64,000 nucleotides of DNA from Saccharomycopsis crataegensis (taxonomy: Eukaryota; Ascomycota; Saccharomycetes; Ascoideales; Saccharomycopsidaceae), in contig NW_027043829.1 of assembly GCF_037102585.1 (NCBI RefSeq), positions 868,001 through 932,000 on the forward strand, in the 5' to 3' direction. A model generated the notes under the pieces. It had not been told where the DNA came from. It was given only the letters and a program-made list of their open reading frames with translations, and searched no databases. The position numbers and the translations under genes were made by a program. Below, piece after piece: positions 10,201 through 18,172 of this stretch. Each line of letters starts with the position of its first letter. Positions within the stretch are counted from its first letter, which is position 1.

Positions 10201-10806
10201 CTGATAGCCTCTGCAGGTAATGTTCCAAATCTTAAGATGAAATATACCGTCAACAATGCTATTTCTCTATCTAAAGGTGCATCACTGGAATCAGTCCGTT
10301 CTGCAACTTTGTACAACACTTATCAAAAGGAAATGTTTGCTGCCACTGATAAGAACCCAATTTTATCAAAGAATGAATTCGTTCTTTATGTGGCGCTTAA
10401 TCCTAATAAATCTACTAAGCGTCTGTCAGCGTTGGCCAATGATGTGGCTAAATCATTTAATAAGATCAAGCAATTTTTGTTCTCACCAGTGGTCCCAGTG
10501 TTTTACATGCATATTGATTCGTTCCATGTGCCAAAGAATTATCAGGTTGTCAGATATTATGATTTTGAATATACCATGGAAAATGGCGACAGCGATATGT
10601 TTAATGTCAAGGCTTACTTGTTGCAATATAAAGATTTGCATAGATACAGAGTATTGAAAGAATTGGTACATTCACCAGCCGCCTCTGATGAAATTGAAAA
10701 ACATAAAGACAGTTTGGAAATCATGAAAAAATACAATAAAATAGCCTTTAATAGAAAATGGAATGGTAAAACCAATGAATCAGGGAACAAAAAAAACTAT
10801 CAATGA
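7264..10806 (+). CDS. Large fungal protein of unknown function (1180 aa)
   Basis: A single long frame with codon use like its neighbours, so a real gene, but I do not recognise the family. It is basic and hydrophilic with no membrane segment. Residues 1-100 are rich in Lys, Arg and His. Residues 190-330 look disordered (Ser/Lys/Glu). Two better-structured blocks follow: about 365-620 (with NVKAIGFTKDN and EYSNGIELLSNKVVNILLTV) and about 745-1100 (with FFEWYRKYYESDPNR, then helical stretches with many Tyr/Phe). The alternation of helical blocks and the basic N-terminus would suit an organellar RNA-handling protein, but that is a guess. I compared it from memory with Pet127 and found none of its nuclease motifs. 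A-tract promoter upstream. Confidence 0.85.
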   Translation: MSGKRKPYDALIHFYRTARISNLKHPLEKSTVLTKSPEDLRTISYNDIEKHDQHLQEFRFKKYLHPSINPLNSKNKVKKYRDQLQNERYHDQERITNPKFVPLAITNNEFLAMKHYRNKDASNKGDAMNSKSFDMNLAYKILIQDVFSVGTSSQVMLHHFRNEDVTNAVESSPRLLDEDGIPYMEKVDDIRKKIKSKKTENTGFIGKPLSVDFEDGPDSDFSDIFSKPNGTLQDPEAKFPQRSPIDFLRVQLSNKIRYDTAHKQTSDELLTLLKERIEANNLEKKSVSEESAKQAVTESTIKNKNYSAVDACFVQETDQKDSVPEMVGLENDTYKIYSLETRDTEIFYNLPSKKEFVSEPAYNYLIEKCFGFEFDIDSNISSKAYITSLYHIFNVKAIGFTKDNKDYDTLVSMSHIIHPIDPTRKLPLVNMSRVTNVEFVKLYHSTFNGSMHVFCLVPDVFEQDLKICEHSELEPRSGKDFDLPLVDMNGEINRDLVPESYRDLNTRDEIMKKIIKDLKLESISECAGFLGNPIDNTIIRATKTYLKHEATDEEICLTEYSNGIELLSNKVVNILLTVDGFKSIINQKIFSYGGFLEHARPSIIGNKQEELILDSLNVDTSDTRCNENKKQQLEIEKNYESLGKRLDAKHVFPKLPRKKFTLVPQIMYESGGELKPLPSFDVKEIFCQPNFNDTSKEYLSLDSIDSLFTNGSTNGKKGLKNLDAIRGMLLNVNSNNQVIISDAMFEKEKRSVGAIVNFFEWYRKYYESDPNRKIKMDIMSHVCRTSQYVRPWDLYIAQKIMILVNNFESSYGRRSLQEMNKGLDDFLYDYIYGYLEMIKNELYFNKNFDNKDLRERRKMIFHLLGNALYHFSNTLFKFKYPRLSKYYFDTSNFTAADKFTTSSQRKEEYDLGHFYIFFGKAMSDIRLDIVSILGKNFIDPKENLVENDFKSNFYHKVANLPKSITEKMKHVTSIQALKGLIASAGNVPNLKMKYTVNNAISLSKGASLESVRSATLYNTYQKEMFAATDKNPILSKNEFVLYVALNPNKSTKRLSALANDVAKSFNKIKQFLFSPVVPVFYMHIDSFHVPKNYQVVRYYDFEYTMENGDSDMFNVKAYLLQYKDLHRYRVLKELVHSPAASDEIEKHKDSLEIMKKYNKIAFNRKWNGKTNESGNKKNYQ

Positions 10807-11199
10807 AAAGAAAATTAAAAACTGCACATGTGCTTGCTGCTTGAGTCTCTTCAAACAAAAAAGAAATTGGATTATAGATTGTAAATAGAAATAATTTGTA
10901 TAATATAAGACATGGTATTTGCTAAATGGCATTTTAGAGCTTTCTGGGATAGAAATATATTCTCCCATGTAAAAAAAAAAATAGTGTCAAAGCTGAAAGA
11001 TGAATTTACCTAACTTTACATTCAAACAAAAAAAAATATTCAAGTATGAACCCTCCAATGGTAGAAGGAGTAATAAAATGAAAACATTTTATTCTAATTA
11101 CAAAATAAATATAATACAAAAAGGCGTGTATATATATACCTTTCTTTTCTCTCTCTGGGACACGGGAAATATCCCACATCAGCCAAAATTATCAATAAA
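10807..11199. other. Convergent 3' intergenic region
   Basis: A 393-base gap between two converging genes. It contains A-runs (10971-10982, 11028-11036) and AT-rich stretches expected of 3' ends on both strands. The open frames here are shadows without coding character. Confidence 0.4.
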
Positions 11200-12651
11200 T
11201 CATTTGTTTTTCAAAGATAATTCCAAAATCCCATTCTCACTTTTCAACAACTTCTCAACCACAAACTTGTATGCTTTCTTATCTCCACATGCCATCTTTA
11301 CTAACCCAATTAACATGAAAAAAAGATTGCAATTGCTATCTATGATATTATCAAGCTTGGCCCTGCGTTGGTATTTATGGTACTTTTTCAAAGTAATCAA
11401 TTTTTTTGTCTTGTGCAAATTACCTTTTCCAAACTTGTAATGACGCAAAAATCTTGGGGTGTAATGTACTGAATTGCGCAAAATTTTGACGTTCTTGAGA
11501 TATGATGTCACATTTGGTTTGAACTTAAGAATCCATTTCGAATTTTTCCGTAATGGGTTAGGCATAAACATTTTTGATGATATCTTCAGCCTCGTTAGGT
11601 GATTCAATGTTAAGAACTCGTTGAATAATCTTGAGTTGGAAGAGTCTAGCATGATCAACCCGCCAACAAAATCGTCCTCCTTGTCCTTGCTATGGTTGAA
11701 ATCATATCTATTGATCAATGACAAATCATAAATTTTATTGTATTCGGGAAACCTAAAGTCATATCTTCTTGTCTTCGGGATTCTCAGGTTGGCTTTATGA
11801 TCCAAAAGATACCTTGACACGCTTAAATCGTACATACTTTTCCCCAACATGACAAGCTTTTCTGACGTAGTGATGGTGTTTCCAATATTGAAATCAAATG
11901 AGGTCAACGAGTCCATCGTCTTCTCAATCATGCGATTCGTCTCTGTATTGTCTTCACTTAATCGATACTCGGAGCTCAACCATGTCTTTATCCGATCTCG
12001 GACCTCGGAAATTTCCAATTTAATATCCAGCTCCTCCACTGCTCCAAACTCTGGGGTTTCAAATCGGTTGTCATAATGTTCTTTGATATATGATTTATCG
12101 TTGATCTCGTCAAAATCTAATAAACCAATGATCCGCGCCCGATTTTTCGCATCGATTATTTCCCGGGTGGTAAGATTCCTATGAGGAAATGACCTGAGTT
12201 TCCCAAATGCGCGTGAGGTCATGGATCTTCCCGGATGTTCCAATAATGATCCTATCTCATTATATTCTATCTTGGCGTTGGTCCAGGAACTGGGTGATTT
12301 CCCAATTGTACGTATCCCATTCTGCAAAGATTTCTGCAAATCAATACTATCACCAGTATTCCCGCTATCCTCGATACGTTGTTGATCATTCTCATTCAGC
12401 ACCCGTTGATATTTACTGCAATCGTCAATTTCCACAATAGTTCTTCTAGACGTTCGTTTGCTTAGCGATTCGGGATTGGATATTAGAAAGTCATAAAAAT
12501 TCGACGCAAGAGGTTTGAGAATACTAAACTGCCTGATGTCATTTGCGGGAGCAAAAATATTTTGAATTATCTTTCTGGGTAGTGCCGCTCGTGTAAAAGT
12601 ACACATATATCGCTGGATTCGACTGTTATTTTGTAGTAAGCTTGTGAACAT
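11200..12651 (-). CDS. Probable mitochondrial protein, possible RNase III-like fold (483 aa)
   Basis: The first 45 residues carry eight Arg/Lys, several Ser/Thr and a single Asp, only near their end, which is a good mitochondrial presequence. A helical, charged middle follows (about 130-240). Near residue 270 the segment EKLVMLGKSMYDLSVSRYLL resembles the helix that carries the catalytic signature in RNase III domains, and mitochondrial ribosomal proteins of the mL44/Mrpl3 and Mrpl15 type use an inactive form of that fold. The C-terminal third is strongly basic (KKLITLKKYHKYQRRAK), which suits rRNA binding. The name is not certain: a mitoribosomal or RNA-processing protein is my best inference. 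The start ATG at 12651 gives the presequence directly. Confidence 0.6.
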   Translation of the reverse strand: MFTSLLQNNSRIQRYMCTFTRAALPRKIIQNIFAPANDIRQFSILKPLASNFYDFLISNPESLSKRTSRRTIVEIDDCSKYQRVLNENDQQRIEDSGNTGDSIDLQKSLQNGIRTIGKSPSSWTNAKIEYNEIGSLLEHPGRSMTSRAFGKLRSFPHRNLTTREIIDAKNRARIIGLLDFDEINDKSYIKEHYDNRFETPEFGAVEELDIKLEISEVRDRIKTWLSSEYRLSEDNTETNRMIEKTMDSLTSFDFNIGNTITTSEKLVMLGKSMYDLSVSRYLLDHKANLRIPKTRRYDFRFPEYNKIYDLSLINRYDFNHSKDKEDDFVGGLIMLDSSNSRLFNEFLTLNHLTRLKISSKMFMPNPLRKNSKWILKFKPNVTSYLKNVKILRNSVHYTPRFLRHYKFGKGNLHKTKKLITLKKYHKYQRRAKLDNIIDSNCNLFFMLIGLVKMACGDKKAYKFVVEKLLKSENGILELSLKNK

Positions 12652-13089
12652 GTCTAATAAATCTCAGAAGCTCAGCAAGTTATCTCTTTTCCCTCTCTCA
12701 CTCTGTCTCTCTTTTCCTTTCAATTTTGCTATTCTTGTTTATAAAAAAAAAAAAAATTATTTGCTAGTTTTTTCTATAATCAGCCAATAAGTTGGATATT
12801 AGTCAAAGATCTGAGAAAACTTCATAAATCTGTAAAATCCCTGATCTATTGGTTCCCCAATAATGAGAATTTTAATTTTTCAATTTTTCTATTGGAATTA
12901 AATGATCCGCCACAGTGGTGCAAAAAAAAATGCGCTGATCTATTTAGGAAGTTACTTATCTTTGTAAACGCTAATTCTCCTGACTTCTTAGAAGCATTGT
13001 GTGAAAAGACAAACCAATAAAAGAGAATTCAATAAAAGAGAAATCGATAAAATAGCACAAACAATTTCAAAAAGAAAAAAAAAAAAAAA
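12652..13089. other. Intergenic region left of the coding relic
   Basis: It holds the promoter of the minus-strand gene at 11200-12651, with pyrimidine-rich runs (12680-12720) and an A-tract at 12743-12756. A further A-tract lies at 13071-13089. No gene is seen. Confidence 0.35.
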
Positions 13090-13880
13090 TGATTATACCT
13101 GCTTTTTTGAACTAGATACAGGATGCAGCATCAACTGCAACAATCTGAAATTAACATATCAGCTGTTGATGGAAAAAAAAACCAACACTCCTAAAGATCA
13201 ACCTCTCCCCTCAAATACCTCGGAACATGAATCATTACATTAGTATTGAGCCCTCTAGGAACGCCAGACTGTGGTTATTCTTTCAAGAAGGTCGAGAATA
13301 ATGAGGCATCTTATGATCCTGCCACAGAAACTATCAATGCTGAATGCTCTAATACCAAAACTCTGAGCCATGGGTAAAATAATCGGATAAAGAAAAGAAC
13401 GTTAAAAATTATGGGGAAAAGTCCGAGCTTTCTCCAATGACAGTCAATCACAGTGAGGGTATCGTCTCTCAAGAAGAAGTTATCGAGAATGTATGGTAAA
13501 GAGTTTTTTGGGACCATTATTGGGTGATATCAATTAAAGGAAATAAAAATTCAATGCTCTTAAGGATCATCAAGCAGAATTTGAAGATCTGGAATCAAAA
13601 TTGGATACAAAAATATCGGGCATTGAATGGGCAACGTTAAAGGGTCGGAAAGCATCCTCGAATACTGGATTATTTGGTATTTCATTTTTGGGTGTTATTC
13701 GAAGCCTGAAGAAATCTCGTACTAAGGTTTTTGATTTTTGTATATTAAATATGAAAGCCTTCAGGATATTATAGATTTTTTACCGTTGGGTCTCCTGTGA
13801 CGAGCTTCCTAACACCAATTCAAATAAGAAGGTGGATTATTGACACTTTATATTCCGAGGGTCTAAAAAACGTGATGTGG
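13090..13880 (+). pseudogene. Unidentified decayed coding-like stretch
   Basis: About 800 bases show codon-like composition on the plus strand in short blocks that lie in different frames and are interrupted many times. Examples of protein-like blocks are TPKDQPLPSNTSEHESLH (near 13190-13240), SYDPATETIN (near 13310-13340) and EFEDLESKLDTKISGIEWAT (near 13575-13635). There is no long frame, and splice signals do not account for the breaks. The blocks look like the remains of a host protein gene, but I recognise no family. A weak likeness of one block to the Mia40 CHCH region is too short to use. It lies upstream of AFG2 in the same orientation. Confidence 0.35.
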
Positions 13881-13943
13881 AATAAATCTTTATGCATTGT
13901 GATGCGAGTGTGTTATGACAAGAAAATTTCTTCTGATAAAAAT

Positions 13944-14017
13944 ATATATTTCAACTCCCTTAAGGGTGTTGGTTTATATATATTTTTTGGTTGTCCCTTA
14001 AAGTGGTTGAAATATAT
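13944..14017. repeat. Imperfect inverted repeat with 23-base arms
   Basis: Arm one (13944-13966) and arm two (13995-14017) pair over 23 bases with three mismatches, separated by a 28-base AT-rich spacer. The outer ends pair as ATATATTTCAAC with GTTGAAATATAT and the inner ends as TTAAGGG with CCCTTAA. The structure ends 83 bases before the AFG2 start, so it lies in the AFG2 promoter or 5' leader. It could be a strong RNA hairpin, a dyad protein-binding site, or the remains of a small foldback element. Confidence 0.6.
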
Positions 14018-14099
14018 AGTTAATAATTATTAACTGATTAAAGATTCTCAAAGGTTATCTAAACAATTAGGGATATAGAGAGAGAAAAAAAAAAAAAAG

Positions 14100-16556
14100 A
14101 TGGCCCCAAAAGCATCTTCTTCAAAATCCTCGAAGGCAGCCACCCCTTCATCATCGGCGCCCACTAAGGCCCCAAAACCGCCTAAGGATTTCCTCACTAG
14201 GCCTTCTAAATCATCCTTGAAACATTCATCGAAAATCTACTTCCATCCCGAAGTTCTCAAACCATTGAACCTTTCCAGTGGTGATTTGATTAGAGTTTCG
14301 AAGTCTAGTACCGTTGGAGAAGGAGTTGTTGGGTTGGTAGGAGTAAATGATGGTAAGAATGATTCCATGAACGTGGTGGAAATCCTGAAATGTTTAAGAC
14401 AGCTTGGAGGGTTCTATTTAGGTGACAGAGCGGTAGTGGAGAAAGTTGCTAGACAATTGGATTATGCGAAAAATGTGGTGGTTAGATTAAAATTGAGAGG
14501 GAATAAAAGGAGTTTGAATAACGATGATTTAAGCGAGAAATTTAAAGTGAAATTACAAAAGTTTTTAGGGGAAGTGGGAGTGTTGATGCCAGGAATGAGT
14601 TTCTCTAAATTTGAGTTAGTCGATGACTCAGGTAATGTGATTGGAGAAGTCGATATCAAAGTTGTGGATATCGATGTTACTATGGAAGATGTATTGAGTT
14701 GTAACCGCTCAAATGATAATAGTAATTTGCCAGATATCTCTAAACTTAGTATTCAAGAGGATTCTGGAGAAGATAGTGATGATGAGTTTGAGATTTTTGA
14801 ACTGAGTAGTTCAAACAATGATAGATTAGTTTCTCTGGCGTTTTTGTATGATAGATCAAAATCCGCGATCGAAATATTTACCGAAAATTCTGAGTTGGAA
14901 TCGACCAGCAGATACTTGTATAGCAAATATCCTAGCATTCCACAACTTCCAAAGCTTTCTACACTTGGGGGATTATCACATCAAGCATCAACTATTAAAT
15001 ATCTCGCAAAACTTACACTTCAAAAGCCAGAGATCTTCAGCCATTTCAATATTAAACCAAGCCGTGGTGTCTTACTTTACGGGCCGTCAGGTACCGGGAA
15101 AACCACAATCCTTAATTGTTTAGCCAATGAATTCTTCCATTCGGTGCATGTGGTGAGAATTGACGGTAGCGCGATCATCTCTAAATATTTAGGTGACGCA
15201 GAAACTAAATTGAAAGAATTATTTAATGAGGCAAGATTACATCAACCATCGATTATCTTGATGGATGAAATTGATTCGCTTGTCCCAGCGAGAAATGCCG
15301 GGGCTGGTGGTGAAGACACTGATATGAACGATACCCGGATTCTTGCCAGTTTGTTGAGTTTGTTGGACGGGTTGGAGAATTCGTGCCGGGTGGTGGTGGT
15401 TGCGGCGACCACTTCTGTCAATAGTGTTGATTTGGCATTAAGAAGACCAGGAAGGTTCGATAAAGAAATCGAAGTGGGGATCCCCGATGTCGATGCCAGA
15501 AGCGAGATTTTGCACAAGATGTTTGAGTCTATGGGCAAGGATGGTAACGGACTTACCGCTGAAGATATTGAGAAGATTGCCAGTGTTTCACATGGTTATG
15601 TTGGTGCTGACTTGGTGGCATTGATCAGAGAAGCGATTATGGTGGCGATCGGCAAGGGTAATAATAAGGTGATGATGGATGACATCAACGTGGCGCTCAA
15701 TGAGATCAGACCAAGCGCGATGAAGGAGATTTTCTTGGAGATGCCAAAGGTTTATTGGAGTGATATTGGAGGGCAAGATGAGTTGAAACGGAAGTTGAAA
15801 GAAATGGTGCAGATGCCGTTAGAAGCAGCAGACACTTTCAAAAGGCTCGGGGTTGATGCGCCTAAAGGGGTGTTATTGTACGGTCCTCCGGGGTGTTCGA
15901 AGACGTTGACTGCGAAGGCGCTTGCCACGGAATCGGGGCTCAACTTTTTGGCGGTGAAGGGCCCAGAGATCTTCAACAAGTACGTTGGGGAGTCGGAGAA
16001 GGCGATCAGGGAGATTTTCAGAAAAGCCAGAGCTGCGTCTCCAAGCATTATATTTTTCGATGAGATCGACGCGATTTCCGGAGATCGAATGTTGGGAGAG
16101 GGTGGCAATAGTAGTGGCAGTGGGAGTAATGTCTTGACTACGTTGCTTAATGAGATCGATGGGGTCGAGGAGTTGAATGGGGTGATTATTGTGGGAGCCA
16201 CGAACAAACCGGCGGCGATCGACCCAGCTTTGATGAGACCAGGGAGATTGGACCGACACATCTACGTGGGGCCTCCGGATTATCAAGGACGGTTGAAGAT
16301 CTTACAGATGCGGACCAGGCAGTTTGGGATATCAAACGAGTACTTGGAGAAGATGGCCAAGAGGTTGGAGGGGTGCAGTGGTGCAGAGGTGGTGCTTGTT
16401 TGTCAAGAAGCGGGAATCAATGCGATCATGGAGGATAATGACGCCGATCGGGTGAACCAGGAACATTTCGAGGTGGTTGTGCAAGGGTTGAAGAGGGGCA
16501 TCACCGAGGAGATGTTGGAGTACTACCGTGGGTTCAGCAGTGGTGAGCAGCAGTGA
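14100..16556 (+). CDS. AFG2: AAA-ATPase AFG2/DRG1, pre-60S maturation factor
   Basis: An 818-residue type II AAA ATPase. An N-terminal Ser/Pro/Lys-rich tail and N-domain (about 1-290) precede D1, with Walker A GPSGTGKT at about 328 and Walker B ILMDEID at about 386. D2 has Walker A GPPGCSKT at about 595 and Walker B IIFFDEID at about 650. The Cys-Ser form of the second P-loop is the hallmark of the Afg2/SPATA5 branch and separates it from Cdc48. In yeast, Drg1 strips Rlp24 from the cytoplasmic pre-60S particle so that recycling can proceed. The GC content rises markedly in the D2 half compared with neighbouring genes. An A-tract lies directly before the start. Confidence 0.95.
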   Translation: MAPKASSSKSSKAATPSSSAPTKAPKPPKDFLTRPSKSSLKHSSKIYFHPEVLKPLNLSSGDLIRVSKSSTVGEGVVGLVGVNDGKNDSMNVVEILKCLRQLGGFYLGDRAVVEKVARQLDYAKNVVVRLKLRGNKRSLNNDDLSEKFKVKLQKFLGEVGVLMPGMSFSKFELVDDSGNVIGEVDIKVVDIDVTMEDVLSCNRSNDNSNLPDISKLSIQEDSGEDSDDEFEIFELSSSNNDRLVSLAFLYDRSKSAIEIFTENSELESTSRYLYSKYPSIPQLPKLSTLGGLSHQASTIKYLAKLTLQKPEIFSHFNIKPSRGVLLYGPSGTGKTTILNCLANEFFHSVHVVRIDGSAIISKYLGDAETKLKELFNEARLHQPSIILMDEIDSLVPARNAGAGGEDTDMNDTRILASLLSLLDGLENSCRVVVVAATTSVNSVDLALRRPGRFDKEIEVGIPDVDARSEILHKMFESMGKDGNGLTAEDIEKIASVSHGYVGADLVALIREAIMVAIGKGNNKVMMDDINVALNEIRPSAMKEIFLEMPKVYWSDIGGQDELKRKLKEMVQMPLEAADTFKRLGVDAPKGVLLYGPPGCSKTLTAKALATESGLNFLAVKGPEIFNKYVGESEKAIREIFRKARAASPSIIFFDEIDAISGDRMLGEGGNSSGSGSNVLTTLLNEIDGVEELNGVIIVGATNKPAAIDPALMRPGRLDRHIYVGPPDYQGRLKILQMRTRQFGISNEYLEKMAKRLEGCSGAEVVLVCQEAGINAIMEDNDADRVNQEHFEVVVQGLKRGITEEMLEYYRGFSSGEQQ

Positions 16557-17086
16557 TGATCTATATTATATGATGATGGTGATGATATAGCATAAGCATA
16601 ATATATAACGTGGTGGAGTAATATATATACACCGGGTGGTTTGTATAAGGTTTTCCCCAATGACGTAATAAATAAAAAATTTTTAACGAGGAAAAAAAAC
16701 CTTAAAATTGGAAGGCCGCCTCACGGGCTCCAAACACCCAGCGATTTGTTGTTTTTTTTATGCGCCAAAACCCACTTTCCTTACAGGTATTGCAAACTCA
16801 CTGAGGAAAAAATTAATAGGAAAAAAAAAAAAAAAAATATCGGAAAATCGCCTTCTCATATATATATATATATATTTATCTATATCTATTTATTTTTTTC
16901 TGTGTTTGCCCCCTGTCTCTTTAGCTGTCTTATTCTTTATCTAATCTCTTGTTTCCTGAACTGTTAGGCAAAGCATAACTAACTACCATCCATCTCTCCC
17001 TCCACCCACCGCCCCTATAGAAAATATAACTTAGCTCATCTTTTTTGCCTAGCTATCTTGTTACTCCATCCAACCTCCCACTCATA
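16557..17086. other. Intergenic region AFG2 - YPD1
   Basis: This 530-base region has an AT-dinucleotide stretch (16858-16875), A- and T-runs (16818-16836, 16890-16900) and a pyrimidine-rich leader (16980-17085) before YPD1. A frame continuous with YPD1 extends upstream only to a TTG at 17045; the first ATG at 17087 is the likely start. No RNA gene is seen. Confidence 0.4.
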
Positions 17087-17845
17087 ATGGCCGCCGATAT
17101 ATCCCCTTCAGACTACAAGGACATAATAGACTGGGATGTCTTGGGTGAAATCATCTCCATGGATGAAGACAACCCTGAATTCTCCCAAAACTTGATCTCG
17201 ACCTTCATCAACCAGGTATTAGACACCTTCCACAAAATCGACGACATCTTGTGCCAGATTATCCCAAACGACATTGACTACCAAAAATACTCCAACAAAA
17301 TCTCCAATACAAACTACATAGACGTCCCTGATGAATTCAGCGAAATGGCCCAACCTCCACCACAACAGCAAAAATTCGATGATCTGGCCTTTGATACCGA
17401 ATATACCACCGACATCACTCTCTCAAAAGAAATCCAGCATGAGTTGAAATTAAACGAAGAAAAAAACTTATCAAAAATAAAAAACCCAAAGAATATCAAG
17501 ATTCAGTTGAACGGAATCAGTGAGCTCGGTCATTACATCAAGGGTTCCGCATCATCTTTAGGGTTTTACACTTTGCAAAAATACTGCGAAAGAATTCAAA
17601 ACTACGGCAACTATTTGGACCATGACGGGTTTCAAGTTACCCCAGAAAATGATCAATATTTCAAAGATATCGACGCGAACTATGACGGATATTTGACAAG
17701 ATTGACCGCTCGCGTCAACCCAACCAGTAAGGATAGTGATGAATTGTGGGTTTTCATGGTAAAGAATAGTTTGGACAATGCTAAGACTGAGTTTAACAAA
17801 ATAAGAGACTTCCTTAGAAAGTACTACAAGGATGAAAGATTTTAA
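17087..17845 (+). CDS. YPD1: Histidine phosphotransfer protein YPD1 with a large insert
   Basis: A 252-residue HPt protein. The four-helix core is split: helices A and B lie in residues 1-60 (DEDNPEFSQNLISTFINQVL), and the phospho-acceptor motif LGHYIKGSASSLGF carries His149 with the following K-G-S. Ypd1 carries phosphate from the osmosensor histidine kinase Sln1 to the response regulators Ssk1 and Skn7. S. cerevisiae Ypd1 has 167 residues with the His at 64, so this protein has roughly 80 extra residues between the helices (about 60-140), rich in Pro/Gln/Asn/Asp/Lys and probably an unstructured loop. Downstream there is a long gap without genes. Confidence 0.93.
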   Translation: MAADISPSDYKDIIDWDVLGEIISMDEDNPEFSQNLISTFINQVLDTFHKIDDILCQIIPNDIDYQKYSNKISNTNYIDVPDEFSEMAQPPPQQQKFDDLAFDTEYTTDITLSKEIQHELKLNEEKNLSKIKNPKNIKIQLNGISELGHYIKGSASSLGFYTLQKYCERIQNYGNYLDHDGFQVTPENDQYFKDIDANYDGYLTRLTARVNPTSKDSDELWVFMVKNSLDNAKTEFNKIRDFLRKYYKDERF

Positions 17846-18120
17846 AGAATCTCTTTTCTGGCTCTGGATCTAATTTTTGTTTGCTTTTATTGTTCTTTTT
17901 CTTAGTAATATATCCCTTACTTTATCTGACTTCTCATAATTTCTACCAAAATTGTTACCATTTGACAACAATTGCCCCCTCCCTCTCTTCACTTCATTAT
18001 TATTTTTTGGTTGTTATCATTTGTCCAAAATTTATCAACAATTAAAAATCTTACTTATTATTATCTTTTTTTTTTTTTTTGCTACTTGTTTTGGCATTTA
18101 ATATCCATAATCGTTTATTC

Positions 18121-18172
18121 ACTCATTTAATCATTCATTCATTCATTCATTCACTTATTCGCTCATTCATAT
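18121..18172. repeat. ATTC tetranucleotide tract
   Basis: About ten imperfect copies of CATT/ATTC follow one another, with the central five or six copies pure. It is a simple-sequence tract downstream of YPD1. Confidence 0.7.

Noticed and set aside
7264-10806. PET127 as the identity of the 1180-residue protein
   Set aside because: The conserved nuclease-type motifs of Pet127 are not present.
13300-13345. Mia40-like match in the relic upstream of AFG2
   Set aside because: The likeness covers about ten residues and lacks the CPC motif and twin CX9C; too weak to name.
17045-17086. Upstream extension of the YPD1 frame
   Set aside because: It starts with TTG, not ATG, and is not conserved; the ATG at 17087 fits the family.
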